Shown here: positions 18,675 to 26,404 of the stretch, in pieces
How positions within the stretch are numbered: position 1 is the stretch's first letter
Layout: each line of letters opens with the position of its first letter
Origin: Amycolatopsis sp. FDAARGOS 1241
GTDB taxonomy: Bacteria > Actinomycetota > Actinomycetes > Mycobacteriales > Pseudonocardiaceae
DNA length: 64,000 nt
Direction of reading: 5' to 3'
Assembly: GCF_016889705.1 (NCBI RefSeq)
Contig: NZ_CP069526.1
Location: forward strand, 2,914,001-2,978,000
Program-made: the position numbers and the translations under genes
The notes under the pieces: model-generated
What the model was told of the DNA's origin: nothing
Databases searched by the model: none
What the model saw: the letters and a program-made list of their open reading frames with translations, nothing else

Positions 18675-19331
18675 TCAGTTCAGGAGCGTGTAGTTCAGCT
18701 CCTCGCAGACCCGGCCGAGCGGGACGTCGAGCCCCGGGTGATCCAGCGGCAGCAGGACATCCGGGGCGATCGGCAGCGCGGTGCCCGCCGGCGGGTCCCA
18801 CAGGCACAGGGCGGGGAACCCCGAGTCCATGGACGAGCGGTACCAGAGGCCGTCGAGGTCGGGCAGCGCCGTGCGGATGGCCCGCGCCCACGCCTGCGTG
18901 ATCTTCTTCGGCCCGCTGGAGATCTCCTGCGACGCGCCCACCCGCGTCGGCCACAGGCCGGTGAGGTCGAGCAGCCGCAGTGTGCGCATCGGGCGCACGA
19001 CGACGAGCCGCGGCCCGCGCGTCTTGCGGTCGACGGTCGAACTGGTCTGGAACACCTCGGCGACGCTCGTGCGCACGGTCAGCCCGAAATAGAGCACGCC
19101 GTTGGCCGGATCGGTCACCGGCCGGCCGCCGCGCCCGGGCGGCTGCTGGTCGAAACGCCCGTGAGGCAACGGTCCCGTGTAGCGGAACGAGTTCCACTGC
19201 TGCGGGTGGTTTCCGTGCGCGGTGAAGATGCGGACCAGCCTGGTCTCGGGCTGCACCGCCACCACGTCGTGGGCGCGATCGAGCTCGTTGACCAGCACGG
19301 ACCGCGCGGGCGGCAGCGGGAGCCGGGCCAT
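18675..19331 (-). CDS. RES domain toxin (NAD+ phosphorylase/hydrolase type)
   Basis: A 218-residue RES-family protein. It has the conserved opening LVRIFTAHGNHPQQWNSFRY with the Arg and aromatic residues of the NAD-binding cleft, the G-x-LYFGLTVRTSVAEVF segment holding the catalytic Ser/Glu region (about 80-94), and LRLLDLTGLW. Characterised RES toxins (MbcT, ParT) destroy or modify NAD+ or a synthesis enzyme and arrest growth. The start ATG at 19331 lies 50 bp downstream of an Xre/MbcA-like gene read in the same direction, the normal antitoxin-toxin order. It converges on the S9 peptidase with 7 bp between the stops. Confidence 0.82.
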   Translation of the reverse strand: MARLPLPPARSVLVNELDRAHDVVAVQPETRLVRIFTAHGNHPQQWNSFRYTGPLPHGRFDQQPPGRGGRPVTDPANGVLYFGLTVRTSVAEVFQTSSTVDRKTRGPRLVVVRPMRTLRLLDLTGLWPTRVGASQEISSGPKKITQAWARAIRTALPDLDGLWYRSSMDSGFPALCLWDPPAGTALPIAPDVLLPLDHPGLDVPLGRVCEELNYTLLN

Positions 19332-19381
19332 GCGTCGGGGGTCGTCCGTCCTGTGTCGGTGATCTTCGTGGGCTGCTCAGC

Positions 19382-19963
19382 TTAGAACGGCGAGCCCAGC
19401 ATGGCGACGAGGCGCGCCACGTGTTCGGGGTCGCCGCCGGCGAGAAGCCACTGGCGCGGCGTCGCGGGCTGGTCGCCGATCAGCAGGTCGTCCTGCGGGG
19501 TGTTCATGAACGCGGCGACGACGAGCGCCGGCTGGTCCTCGGGGACCGCGCGCAGCACCACCTCGAGGCCGGGCAGCACACCGCTCCCGGCGAACTGCCA
19601 CGACGGCAGCCGCCAGCCCTGGTCCTTCCAGCCCGTGAGCCGGCCTTCCTTGAGGCGGTGGCGGATCCGGCTGTCGTCGACGTTCAGGGCCTTGGCGGCC
19701 TGCGTGACGGTGAGCGCGGAATCGGCGAGCACGGCGTGGGCCGCGACGGTGCGCGCGCGGAAGTCCGGCTCGTCCTCCCCGTGGGGGGTGAGGTCGAGGC
19801 CGACGTCCGTGAGCGCCGCCTGCTGGTCGGGCGAGAAGTAGTGCGAGGGGTCCGGGTTCGGCGGTGACAGCCTGCGCGCCGCGTCCTCCACGAGCGTGAG
19901 GAACTCGGTGGCGTCGGCCTTGAGCCCCGCTTTGGCGAGGACGTTCTCCAGCGCGGCTGACAT
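19382..19963 (-). CDS. Xre/MbcA/ParS-type antitoxin with helix-turn-helix
   Basis: A 193-residue protein. Residues about 75-115 (LADSALTVTQAAKALNVDDSRIRHRLKEGRL) form a DNA-binding helix-turn-helix. The C-terminal part (LVVAAFMNTPQDDLLIGDQPATPRQWLLAGGDPEHVARLV) matches the MbcA/Xre antitoxin domain that plugs the RES active site. It is longer than the roughly 115-residue M. tuberculosis MbcA. The ATG at 19963 is six bases after a TAGTCT box (19970-19975, minus strand), so the message may start at the AUG. It precedes and probably represses its toxin partner as a complex. Confidence 0.78.
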   Translation of the reverse strand: MSAALENVLAKAGLKADATEFLTLVEDAARRLSPPNPDPSHYFSPDQQAALTDVGLDLTPHGEDEPDFRARTVAAHAVLADSALTVTQAAKALNVDDSRIRHRLKEGRLTGWKDQGWRLPSWQFAGSGVLPGLEVVLRAVPEDQPALVVAAFMNTPQDDLLIGDQPATPRQWLLAGGDPEHVARLVAMLGSPF

Positions 19964-19969
19964 GCGCCC

Positions 19970-20062
19970 AGACTAGCTCGTGTGTGCGGCTTCGTGCGGA
20001 TCCTCGCCGCACCTGTGGGTGAATTCACCAGTGATCGACACGTACTGCACACAGTTCGACAC
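19970..20062 (-). promoter_or_regulatory. Promoter and possible operator of the antitoxin-toxin pair
   Basis: On the minus strand a TAGTCT -10 box lies six bases before the antitoxin ATG. Further upstream, the palindrome ACTGCACACAGT (20044-20055, plus-strand coordinates) is bracketed by two direct copies of TCGACAC (20035-20041 and 20056-20062) spaced 21 bp, two helical turns. This arrangement is what an autoregulating antitoxin would need, but it is about 70-100 bp from the start codon, so it may serve another promoter. Confidence 0.35.
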
Positions 20063-20243
20063 TTTGTGTAGGAGTTTTCGCCTCAGTGTGCCCGGCTCGT
20101 GGCGTGGTTGTCCAGGCTTTCGTGCGCTTGACACCTGCCCGTGGTGCCCCTTACTTTCGGTTTGGTAATCGATTTCCCGCCTCGGGCTGTTTGCGGGCTC
20201 CGGTGGCCTGCGGGCCAACCGGTGCTGGGGGGACAGGGGGTGG

Positions 20244-20286
20244 GACGTGCCTGGCGGGCCGGTACTGCCGGCCCACCAGGCACGTC
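20244..20286. repeat. Large near-perfect inverted repeat (19-bp stem)
   Basis: The left arm GACGTGCCTGGCGGGCCGG and its complement (20268-20286) pair over 19 bp with one G/A mismatch around a TACTG loop. No T run follows on either strand. It could be a terminator for the decayed minus-strand insertion sequences, or an inverted end of a lost mobile element. It is followed at about 20309, 20352 and 20371 by three copies of the palindrome CGGCGCCG. The surrounding 20063-20415 contains no recognisable gene. Confidence 0.6.
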
Positions 20287-20417
20287 GTCCTTTCGGAACG
20301 TTCTTTCGGCGCCGGCGGTGCGGCTGAAATTCCAGCGAGACGCATTTCTGCGGCGCCGGCCGCACCCATTCGGCGCCGGATTCGTGGCGGCGTGGCCTCT
20401 TCGACCGGCGGGCGGCT

Positions 20418-20572
20418 AGCTGGATGAGGCCATGAAGTGGGTGACGCCGGTGTGAAGCCGGGTCGCTGGTGGTTGTCAGTGACGTTCCAGACGGCCGCAG
20501 CTGTGGTGCGTTGCTGTTCGCCGGTCCAGGCGCGGGCGTAGAGAAACTCTTCGGCCAGGGTCCGGAGCCGCG
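20418..20572 (-). pseudogene. C-terminal remnant of an IS481-like (integrase-core) transposase
   Basis: Minus-strand translation gives LAEEFLYARAWTGEQQRT and then, after a frame change and a short gap, RLHTGVTHFMASSS ending at TAG 20419-20417. These resemble the end of the rve_3 integrase core of IS481-type transposases (EE-x-aromatic-AR-x-W/Y-x-S-E, and a terminal R-x-x-x-GVTN-like tail). The conserved NHHRPH region between them is damaged. Only about 50 codons survive. The identification rests on memory of the family pattern. Confidence 0.5.
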
Positions 20573-20574
20573 CC

Positions 20575-20791
20575 GAAGGATCCGGTGCTCTCGACTCCGA
20601 TCGTGACTACTTCGCCGTGTTCCTCAACCCATGCCAGAAGTCGGCGTAGCCGCGGTCATTGGCGGGGACCTCCCGATGGCCCAATAGGCGGCCCTGGCCA
20701 TCGGTCGCACCGCGTAGTGGGTGTTCTTGTGGGTGTCGACGCCGCCGATCACGGCAACAGCTGCTGGCTCGATAGCCGTCTGGGTGGTCAT
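20575..20791 (-). pseudogene. N-terminal remnant of an IS110 family transposase
   Basis: ATG 20791 starts MTTQTAIEPAAVAVIGGVDTHKNTHY, the DEDD RuvC-like opening of IS110 transposases, where the Asp of GVDTHK is catalytic. After a frameshift near 20720 the next frame reads GRLLGHREVPANDRGYADF, and then VTIGVESTGSFGAA, which carries the catalytic Glu. Homology ends near 20575, where the IS481-like remnant begins. The C-terminal Tnp_20 domain with the serine is missing, so the element is dead. Confidence 0.75.
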
Positions 20792-20794
20792 GCC

Positions 20795-20975
20795 GGATGT
20801 GCTCCTCCGCCGGGGCTGATCTGACGGATGGAGCGAACCGGCCGGGCGGGCGACAAGCCTGTGACGGGGGCTTCTCGCAAGCTCCTATCAGGTCAGTTCC
20901 GCCTGGCCGGTGCGCACCACGGCGCTGCAGCGAAGCCGGCCGACGAATCGAACGCAGGACACCACCATCGGTCGG
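20795..20975 (-). ncRNA. Possible remnant of an IS110 left end with bridge-RNA region
   Basis: IS110 elements carry a structured non-coding bridge RNA between their left end and the transposase start. The roughly 180 bp upstream of ATG 20791 hold no frame. They contain GC-rich segments such as GCCGTGGTGCGCACCGG and CTGATAGGAGCTTGCGAG, which resemble IS110 leader sequences from other actinomycetes as I remember them. The target- and donor-binding loops were not resolved, so this is a positional inference. Confidence 0.3.
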
Positions 20976-21104
20976 TCATACCTTGGCCGGGGTCAGACCG
21001 GCCCCGACGCAGCGCCAGCACAAGTCTTCACAGAGTTTCCCGTTGTGGCGTCGGGTGTAGGGCGCCGTGCAGGGCGTCGCGAAGTCGTGGGCGCGGTGGC
21101 ACGC

Positions 21105-21294
21105 GCCGTTGCTCCATCACGACCGTCACCTCCGCAGCCGTGACGCCGTCGGGCAGCCGTGCCCACAACCGATCCAGTTCCTCGCTGCGGGTGCGGAAAC
21201 GGTGCCCGGACCAGAGCACGCGTCCCTGCTCGTCGGCCATGCTGGCTTGGTGCTGCGCGCGGACCGCGAGGTCGATGCCCATCCGAACGATCAA
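21105..21294 (-). pseudogene. Second IS110 family transposase fragment (different subgroup)
   Basis: ATG 21294 reads MIVRMGIDLAVRAQHQASMADEQG, followed by SGHRFRTRSEELDRLWARLP and EVTVVME. This is the first two strands of the DEDD nuclease fold with catalytic Asp in MGID and Glu in VVME. It ends abruptly there, after about 63 residues, where the family continues with P-T-x-N-A-W. It belongs to a different IS110 subgroup from the fragment at 20791, so two independent insertions decayed here. The sequence between 20975 and 21105 is not recognised. Confidence 0.7.
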
Positions 21295-21599
21295 TGCCGG
21301 CTCCCTTGCTCGCGTGAATTCGGATCCGGCCGCCGCACCGCCGTGGGAGTCCGAGCCGCACCAGACATTCGCTAACAGGGATCCACATCCGCCTCGATCA
21401 GGACATGGTCACCGGGTTCCTAACAGGGCATCTCGAACTCCGGCAGTGGCCCCGCCCGCCAGCATGGTCAACAGGCAAGGAGTCGCGCAGCGCTCCACTC
21501 GGTCAAACAACGTTCACAGGCGGGTGCCGGACGACCCCGATCCCTCCCGCCGGCCGACGAGACAGGCTCAACGCCGCACACCCAGCTTGAATGTCGGTG

Positions 21600-21685
21600 A
21601 CCAGGCGGTGGATGCGGGTGAGCCGGCGGCGACCCTCGACAGACAGCGGGGCATTACGGTGGTGTATGGACGCGTCTTTCTGCTC
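21600..21685 (-). pseudogene. Possible N-terminal remnant of an IS481-like transposase
   Basis: The minus strand encodes SIHHRNAPLSVEGRRRLT, which resembles the start of IS481-type transposases (HRNAPLS-x-EGRRRLV). Homology is lost after about 18 residues. It lies on the same strand and about 1.1 kb upstream of the IS481-like C-terminal remnant at 20418-20572, roughly one IS481 length. The two may be the ends of a single element later invaded by IS110 copies. The stretch 21300-21600 and 21686-21779 shows no gene. Confidence 0.4.
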
Positions 21686-21779
21686 GACGGACGAGTTGGC
21701 CGCACCCATCATCCTGCCGCCGAAAGACCCGTGCCCATCCTCAGGCCGGCCGATACCAACGTTTCGGCCGGCCTGAGGA

Positions 21780-22757
21780 CTAGCGGCGTGAGCTCTGCCG
21801 CTCGATCAACCGCGCTTCCAGGGTCGTCGTCGTCGGATGGCGGGTACTGTCGGCGATGCGGGCGAGCAGGAGTTGCGCGGCGACGCGGCCGACTTCGTAC
21901 GCGGGCTGCGCGACGACCGTCAGGGGCGGGTCGATCAGCGTCGTCCAGGGAGCGTCGTCGAAGGAGACGATGCCGATGTCGCGGCCGGGGCGCAGGCGCC
22001 GGGCCGACAGGGCTTCCAGGACGCCGATGGTCATCGTGCTGTTGGCGACCAGCAGCGCGTCGGGTGGTTCCGGCAGGTCGAGCAGCTCCATGGCGGCCAC
22101 GCGCGCCCCTTCGGCGCGGTAGCCGGTGCGGCGGAACACGGCATTCTCCTCGCCGACGGCGTCGAGGTACCCCGCGAGCCGGTCGTCGGCCGTGCGGACG
22201 CCGGCGGGGCCGGACAGGCAGCCGATGCGCCGGTAGCCCTCGGCGATGAGGTGGCGGGTCGCGCCGCGGGCGCCGCGGCGGGTGTCGACGAGGACCTGGT
22301 CGCCGTCCGGGCCGGTGAGCGGCCGGTCGACCGCGACGACGGGCGTGCCCTGCCGGCGCAGGCGGTCGACGTTCGTGGAGCGGCCGGTGGGCGAGAGCAC
22401 GACGCCGGCGACGCGTTCCTGGAGCGCGACGTCGATGTAGCGGCGCTCCTTGTCCTCGTTCTCGTCGGAGTTGCACAGCACCACCGAGTACCCGGAAACC
22501 TGCGCGAGGTCCTCGACCCCGCGCGCGATCGCGGTGAAGAACGGGTTCTCGACGTCGGAGATGATCAGGGCCAGCACCGCCGTCTCCTGACGGCGCAGAT
22601 TCCGGGCCAGGCCGTTGGGGTGGTAGCCGAGTTCTTCGGCAGCCACCAGAACCCGCGCGGCGAGCTCAGGGTCCACTGTGGACTTGCCGTTGAGGGCCCG
22701 GGAGACCGTCGCGGTGGAGACGCCGGCGCGCGCGGCGACGTCGCTGATGGTGGCCAC
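21780..22757 (-). CDS. LacI family transcriptional regulator
   Basis: A 325-residue repressor. The LacI helix-turn-helix (residues 2-47, TISDVAARAGVSTATVSRALNG with hinge helix AARVLVAAEELGYHPN) is followed by a periplasmic-binding-like sensor with VLALIISDVENPFF, GVVLSPTGRS, LLVANSTMTIGVLEAL and DIGIVSFDDAPWT. The effector is probably a sugar or sugar acid related to the divergent FGGY kinase. The GTG at 22757 follows GGAGGTCAC. An operator-like palindrome sits 59 bp upstream in the shared promoter region. Confidence 0.93.
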   Translation of the reverse strand: MATISDVAARAGVSTATVSRALNGKSTVDPELAARVLVAAEELGYHPNGLARNLRRQETAVLALIISDVENPFFTAIARGVEDLAQVSGYSVVLCNSDENEDKERRYIDVALQERVAGVVLSPTGRSTNVDRLRRQGTPVVAVDRPLTGPDGDQVLVDTRRGARGATRHLIAEGYRRIGCLSGPAGVRTADDRLAGYLDAVGEENAVFRRTGYRAEGARVAAMELLDLPEPPDALLVANSTMTIGVLEALSARRLRPGRDIGIVSFDDAPWTTLIDPPLTVVAQPAYEVGRVAAQLLLARIADSTRHPTTTTLEARLIERQSSRR

Positions 22758-22781
22758 CGTGACCTCCTCGTCCAGGCTTGC

Positions 22782-22827
22782 TTGACACCTTCGTACCCGA
22801 AGAATAGCGTCCCGAGTAATCGTTTAC
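22782..22827 (+). promoter_or_regulatory. Kinase promoter with overlapping LacI-type operator
   Basis: TTGACA (22782-22787) and TAGCGT (22805-22810) are separated by 17 bp, an excellent sigma70-type promoter for the plus-strand kinase. GTAATCGTTTAC (22816-22827) follows immediately. It is an imperfect palindrome with the central CG step typical of LacI-family operators and covers the expected transcription start. Binding by the divergent LacI protein would block the kinase and possibly its own gene. Confidence 0.65.
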
Positions 22828-22850
22828 CGTCCGCTTGCCGGGGGAGACTC

Positions 22851-24347
22851 GTGGATCCGGGACTGCTGGTCGGCACCGACATCGGCACCTCAAGCTCCAA
22901 GGGCGTGCTCGTCGGTGCGGACGGCACGATACTGGCGCGCGCCGGACGCGCGCACACCACCTCCCGGCCGCGGCCCGGCTGGTTCGAGCACGACGCCGAG
23001 CACGTGTGGTGGGCCGGCTTCACCGCGCTGGTCCGCGAGCTCACCGCCGTGGCGGGCGACCGGCCGCTCGCCGGGCTCGCCGTGAGCGGCATCGGGCCCG
23101 TGCTGCTGCCCGCCGACGCCGCCGGCCGGCCCCTGCGGCCCGCGATCCTCTACGGCGTCGACACGCGTGCGAGCGCGGAGATCACCGAGCTGACCGGGGA
23201 ACTCGGCGAAGAGTCCATTGTGGAACGATCCGGCAGCGCGCTGTCCAGCCAGGCGGTCGGACCCAAGTGGCGCTGGCTGTACCGCCACGAACCGGAGGTT
23301 GCCCAGCGTGCCGAACTGTTCCTCATGGCGAGCTCGTACCTCGCGCTTCGGCTGACCGGCGAGTACGTGCTCGACCACCACTCGGCGAGCCAGTGCGACC
23401 CGATGTACGACCTGCGGGCCGGGACGTGGGCCGAGGATTGGGCGCGCCTCGTGGCTCCTCGCGTCACGCTGCCGCGGCTCGCGTGGCCGACGGAGGTCGC
23501 CGGTACCGTGACCGCGGCCGCGGCCGCGGAAACCGGTCTGCCGCAAGGACTTCCCGTCACGTGCGGCACGGTCGACGCCTGGGCCGAAGCCGCGAGCGCG
23601 GGCGTGCGGGCGCCCGGTGACACGATGGTCATGTACGGCACCACGATGTTCCTGATCCAGACCGTGGCGCGCCCGCGGCCGGTGCCGGGCCTGTGGGCCA
23701 CCAACGGCGCGTTCCCGGGCACGTACTCGCTGGCCGCGGGAATGGCGACGTCGGGGGCGATCACCGACTGGCTGCGCGAGCTCGTCGGTGGCGAGTTCGC
23801 CGACCTCGTGGCCGCGGCGGGCGACGTGCCGGCCGGGAGCCGCGGGCTGCTGATGCTGCCGTACTTCGCGGGCGAACGGACGCCCGTGCCGGACCCGGCC
23901 GCGCGCGGTGTGCTCGCCGGGCTGACGATCTCCCACGGCAAAGCCGACCTCTACCGGGCGGCGCTCGAAGGCACGGCCTACGGCGTGCGCCACAACCTCG
24001 AGACGATGGGCCCGGCCGAAGGCCGCCGACTTGTGGCGGTCGGCGGCGGCACGCAGGGTCGCGTGTGGACGCAGATCGTCAGCGACGTGACGCGCGCCGA
24101 CCAGCACGTGCCGACCGAGACGATCGGCGCGGCGTTCGGCGACGCGCTCCTGGCCGCGATCGCCGTGGGTATGGCACCGGACATCGGCGCCTGGAACCCG
24201 ATCGCCGAGGTCGTCCGCCCGGATCCGGCGCGCGCCGACGTGTACGACGAGTTCTACGCCCGCTATCGCGCGCTGTACCCGGCGACGGTGGACGTCGCGC
24301 ACTTCCTGGCCGGACAGCAGCAGCGGGCGGCGGATCACGAGGGGTGA
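22851..24347 (+). CDS. FGGY family carbohydrate kinase
   Basis: A 498-residue ASKHA-fold sugar kinase, related to xylulokinase and gluconokinase. Residues 5-20 (LVGTDIGTSSSKGVL) are the phosphate-1 motif. GWFEHDAEHVWW and the substrate motif LYGVDTRA follow, then CGTVDAWAEA with the catalytic Asp (about 242), YGTTMFLI, and the FGGY C-terminal signature GGGTQGRVWTQIVSDVT (about 400). The GTG at 22851 follows GGGGGAG. No permease lies beside it, so uptake must be encoded elsewhere. The substrate is not determined. Confidence 0.9.
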   Translation: MDPGLLVGTDIGTSSSKGVLVGADGTILARAGRAHTTSRPRPGWFEHDAEHVWWAGFTALVRELTAVAGDRPLAGLAVSGIGPVLLPADAAGRPLRPAILYGVDTRASAEITELTGELGEESIVERSGSALSSQAVGPKWRWLYRHEPEVAQRAELFLMASSYLALRLTGEYVLDHHSASQCDPMYDLRAGTWAEDWARLVAPRVTLPRLAWPTEVAGTVTAAAAAETGLPQGLPVTCGTVDAWAEAASAGVRAPGDTMVMYGTTMFLIQTVARPRPVPGLWATNGAFPGTYSLAAGMATSGAITDWLRELVGGEFADLVAAAGDVPAGSRGLLMLPYFAGERTPVPDPAARGVLAGLTISHGKADLYRAALEGTAYGVRHNLETMGPAEGRRLVAVGGGTQGRVWTQIVSDVTRADQHVPTETIGAAFGDALLAAIAVGMAPDIGAWNPIAEVVRPDPARADVYDEFYARYRALYPATVDVAHFLAGQQQRAADHEG

Positions 24348-24375
24348 CCGCGGTTGCCGGCGCCCGGTCGGCGAT

Positions 24376-25041
24376 TCAGGAGAAGAACGCGCTTGGCGTG
24401 AGGCCGGTGAGCGTGCGGCACTCGCGGCTGAGGTGGGCCTGGTCGGCGTACCCGGCGCGCGCGGCGAGCTCGGCCAGCCCGGGCGTTCGCCGGGCGAGGC
24501 CGATGGCTCGCTGGAACCGCAGCACGCGCAGGTAGGTCGCCGGTCCGTAGCCGACGGCCACCGTGAACCGCCGCCGCAGCTGGCGTTCGCCGACGGCCGA
24601 CGCCGGAGCGCCCACGCGCGCCGGGGCCTCTCGCAGGTAAGCCAGCAGTTCGGCGACCGCTTCGTCCGGTTCGGCGGGCTGCTCGCGCACGACGTCGGCG
24701 AGGGTGCGCCGCCCGCCGAGCACCGCGTCGGCGAGGAGCGCGCCGCGGTGGCCCCACAGGTCCGCGAGCGGGATGCGGCGGTCGCGCAGTTCGTCGGCAG
24801 CCACGCCGAGGACGGGCGGTGCCGCGCCCGGGTGGAAGCGGAGACCGCGCAGAGCCGCGCCCGGCGTGCTGACCGACGACCACGGCCCGGTGTCCGGCCC
24901 CGCGACGAACACCTCGCCGTCTCCCGCGACGAGGTCGACGCAGCCGTCGGGCACGATCCGCTTCGGGCCCGCCTCGACCGACTCCCACAGGCAGCGGACG
25001 ACGGCGCGCACCGGCTCGGGTGCCGTCATCTCCGAGTACAC
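24376..25041 (-). CDS. AraC family regulator with DUF6597-type sensor
   Basis: A 221-residue regulator. The N-terminal domain (VRAVVRCLWES, RIVPDGCVDLVAGDG, FVAGPDTGPW) is the beta-barrel sensor often found in AraC proteins near repair or detoxification genes. The C-terminal AraC helix-turn-helix pair spans about 140-221 (ERQLRRRFTVAVGYGPATYLRVLRFQRAI, then AGYADQAHLSRECRTLTGLTP). The GTG at 25041 gives the N-terminus VYSEMTAPEP, typical for this group; an internal ATG at 25029 has no room for a ribosome site. It is divergent from the NUDIX gene with 39 bp between and converges on the sugar kinase. Confidence 0.85.
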   Translation of the reverse strand: MYSEMTAPEPVRAVVRCLWESVEAGPKRIVPDGCVDLVAGDGEVFVAGPDTGPWSSVSTPGAALRGLRFHPGAAPPVLGVAADELRDRRIPLADLWGHRGALLADAVLGGRRTLADVVREQPAEPDEAVAELLAYLREAPARVGAPASAVGERQLRRRFTVAVGYGPATYLRVLRFQRAIGLARRTPGLAELAARAGYADQAHLSRECRTLTGLTPSAFFS

Positions 25042-25080
25042 GCCCCGATTGTCCCCGCCCGGTACGACAGAACGCGAGTC

Positions 25081-25474
25081 ATGACGCCGATCGACGCACT
25101 GGCCTGGGTCCACATCCGCGACCGGCGGCTGCTGTCGGTGCGCACGCGGGGCAAGGAGAAGTTCTCCTTGCCGGGCGGCAGGCGCGAGCCCGGGGAGAGC
25201 GACGTCGCCGGTCTGTGCCGGGAGATCCGCGAGGAGCTGGGCGTCGAACTCGACCCGCTGAGCTTTCCTCGCGCTGCTCGACGAGCGGGCCGACGGGTTC
25301 GCCGACGGCCGCCGCGTCCGCGTGACCTGCTACATGGCCGAACACAGGGGCGAACCGGTGGCGTCGGCAGAGATCGCCGAAGCCGCGTGGCTCGGCAGCG
25401 GTGATGGCGCTGCGTGCCCGCCCGCCGGGCAGCGGGTCCTGCGGCTGCTGGCCGAGCAAGGGCTCGTCGACTGA
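25081..25474 (+). pseudogene. NUDIX hydrolase with a +1 frameshift
   Basis: From ATG 25081 the frame reads through a complete Nudix box, GGRREPGESDVAGLCREIREELG (positions about 25177-25245), which binds Mg2+ and hydrolyses nucleoside diphosphate-X bonds. At about 25264-25268 (CTTTCCTC) one extra base shifts it. The following frame continues the family pattern: LALLDERADGF, RVRVTCYMAEHRGEP, AEAAWLG, and ends RLLAEQGLVD at TGA 25474. Without the shift the product would be about 130 residues. As sequenced, translation continues into an unrelated Arg-rich tail. Confidence 0.75.
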
Positions 25475-25682
25475 GACCCGAGATGACTCTCCGTGACCGC
25501 GTATCGCAACGGTGTTATCGGCATCGTGCGTGGTGACCACACCCGGTGAGCGGTCCACTGGGCCGCCCGAAAGGGTGAAGTTTCATCAATTTTTTCGGAT
25601 TGGCTAACGCCGCGTGACGTTGGGGCGAGAACCCTGATGTCGTACTCGATGGAAGTGCGCTCGAACGAGAGAAGACCTCTCC

Positions 25683-26177
25683 ATGGGTGTTCCTGCCACG
25701 ACTCCGCCGGCACCGCGGCCGGGCCGGCTCAAGCCGCTCGGCAGTGTGGTGGTCGTGGTCGGCGTCGTCGCCGTCGCGCTCGCGGTGGCCGCGTACGTCA
25801 TGCCCAAGGCGGCCCCCGGGGCCGGTGACCCTGCCGCACCGGCCCCGGCCCCGGCCCCGGCCGAGGTCGCGCCCGCCGAGCCCGCGGCCGTCCAGGACGT
25901 CACCCGCACCATCGTCTACTCGCTCTTCGGCGCCGCGGGCGCCCGCAATCTCACCTACGTCGGCGCCGACTCGGGGCTCGAACAGCAGGCCGCGGTCACG
26001 ACCCCGTGGTCGGTGACGGTCACGCGCACCGCGCCCGCGAGCGAGGCCGAGTTCGCCAGCCTGGCCGCCCAGAGCGCCGCCGCCGGCGACCTGACCTGCC
26101 GCATCACCGTGGACGGCGCGGTGGTCGCGGAGAAGTCGGTCTCGCGGGAGGGCGCGCAGCTCAGCTGCAGCGCCTGA
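25683..26177 (+). CDS. MmpS-like membrane-anchored secreted protein
   Basis: A 164-residue protein with a short cytoplasmic N-terminus and one membrane helix (about 19-41, GSVVVVVGVVAVALAVAAYV). An Ala/Pro linker (PAPAPAPAE) leads to an extracytoplasmic domain (about 72-164). That domain has the MmpS pattern: IVYSLFGAAGARNLTYVGADSG, TTPWSVTVT and a paired-cysteine end (DLTCRITV ... LSCSA). MmpS proteins assist RND lipid transporters in mycobacteria; no MmpL gene is present here. The ATG at 25683 is preceded by GAGAGAAG. Upstream 25475-25682 is less GC-rich (CATCAATTTTTTCGG) and probably holds its promoter. Confidence 0.7.
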   Translation: MGVPATTPPAPRPGRLKPLGSVVVVVGVVAVALAVAAYVMPKAAPGAGDPAAPAPAPAPAEVAPAEPAAVQDVTRTIVYSLFGAAGARNLTYVGADSGLEQQAAVTTPWSVTVTRTAPASEAEFASLAAQSAAAGDLTCRITVDGAVVAEKSVSREGAQLSCSA

Positions 26178-26404
26178 CCCGCGCTTGACCCGACGGCATT
26201 TCCGCCGGAGCTGACCCTGCCTGGACAGCGCGCCGGCGCCTCCGCCGGGAAGCCCGCCTGACGTCGTCGGTGCTCGCTCACCTCAGCGCCGCATCGACCG
26301 GGGCGGCGCTCGTCAGCCACCTGGTCCCGACTGCCCTCAGCGTGTCCGCCGCAGCCACACAGCGCGCACCTCCGCGGCGGCCGGACCTGAGGCAGGATCG
26401 CAGC

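Noticed and set aside
20141..20427. Plus-strand frames of about 90-113 codons in the IS graveyard
   Set aside because: No family resemblance or ribosome site, and the hairpin at 20244 lies inside them.
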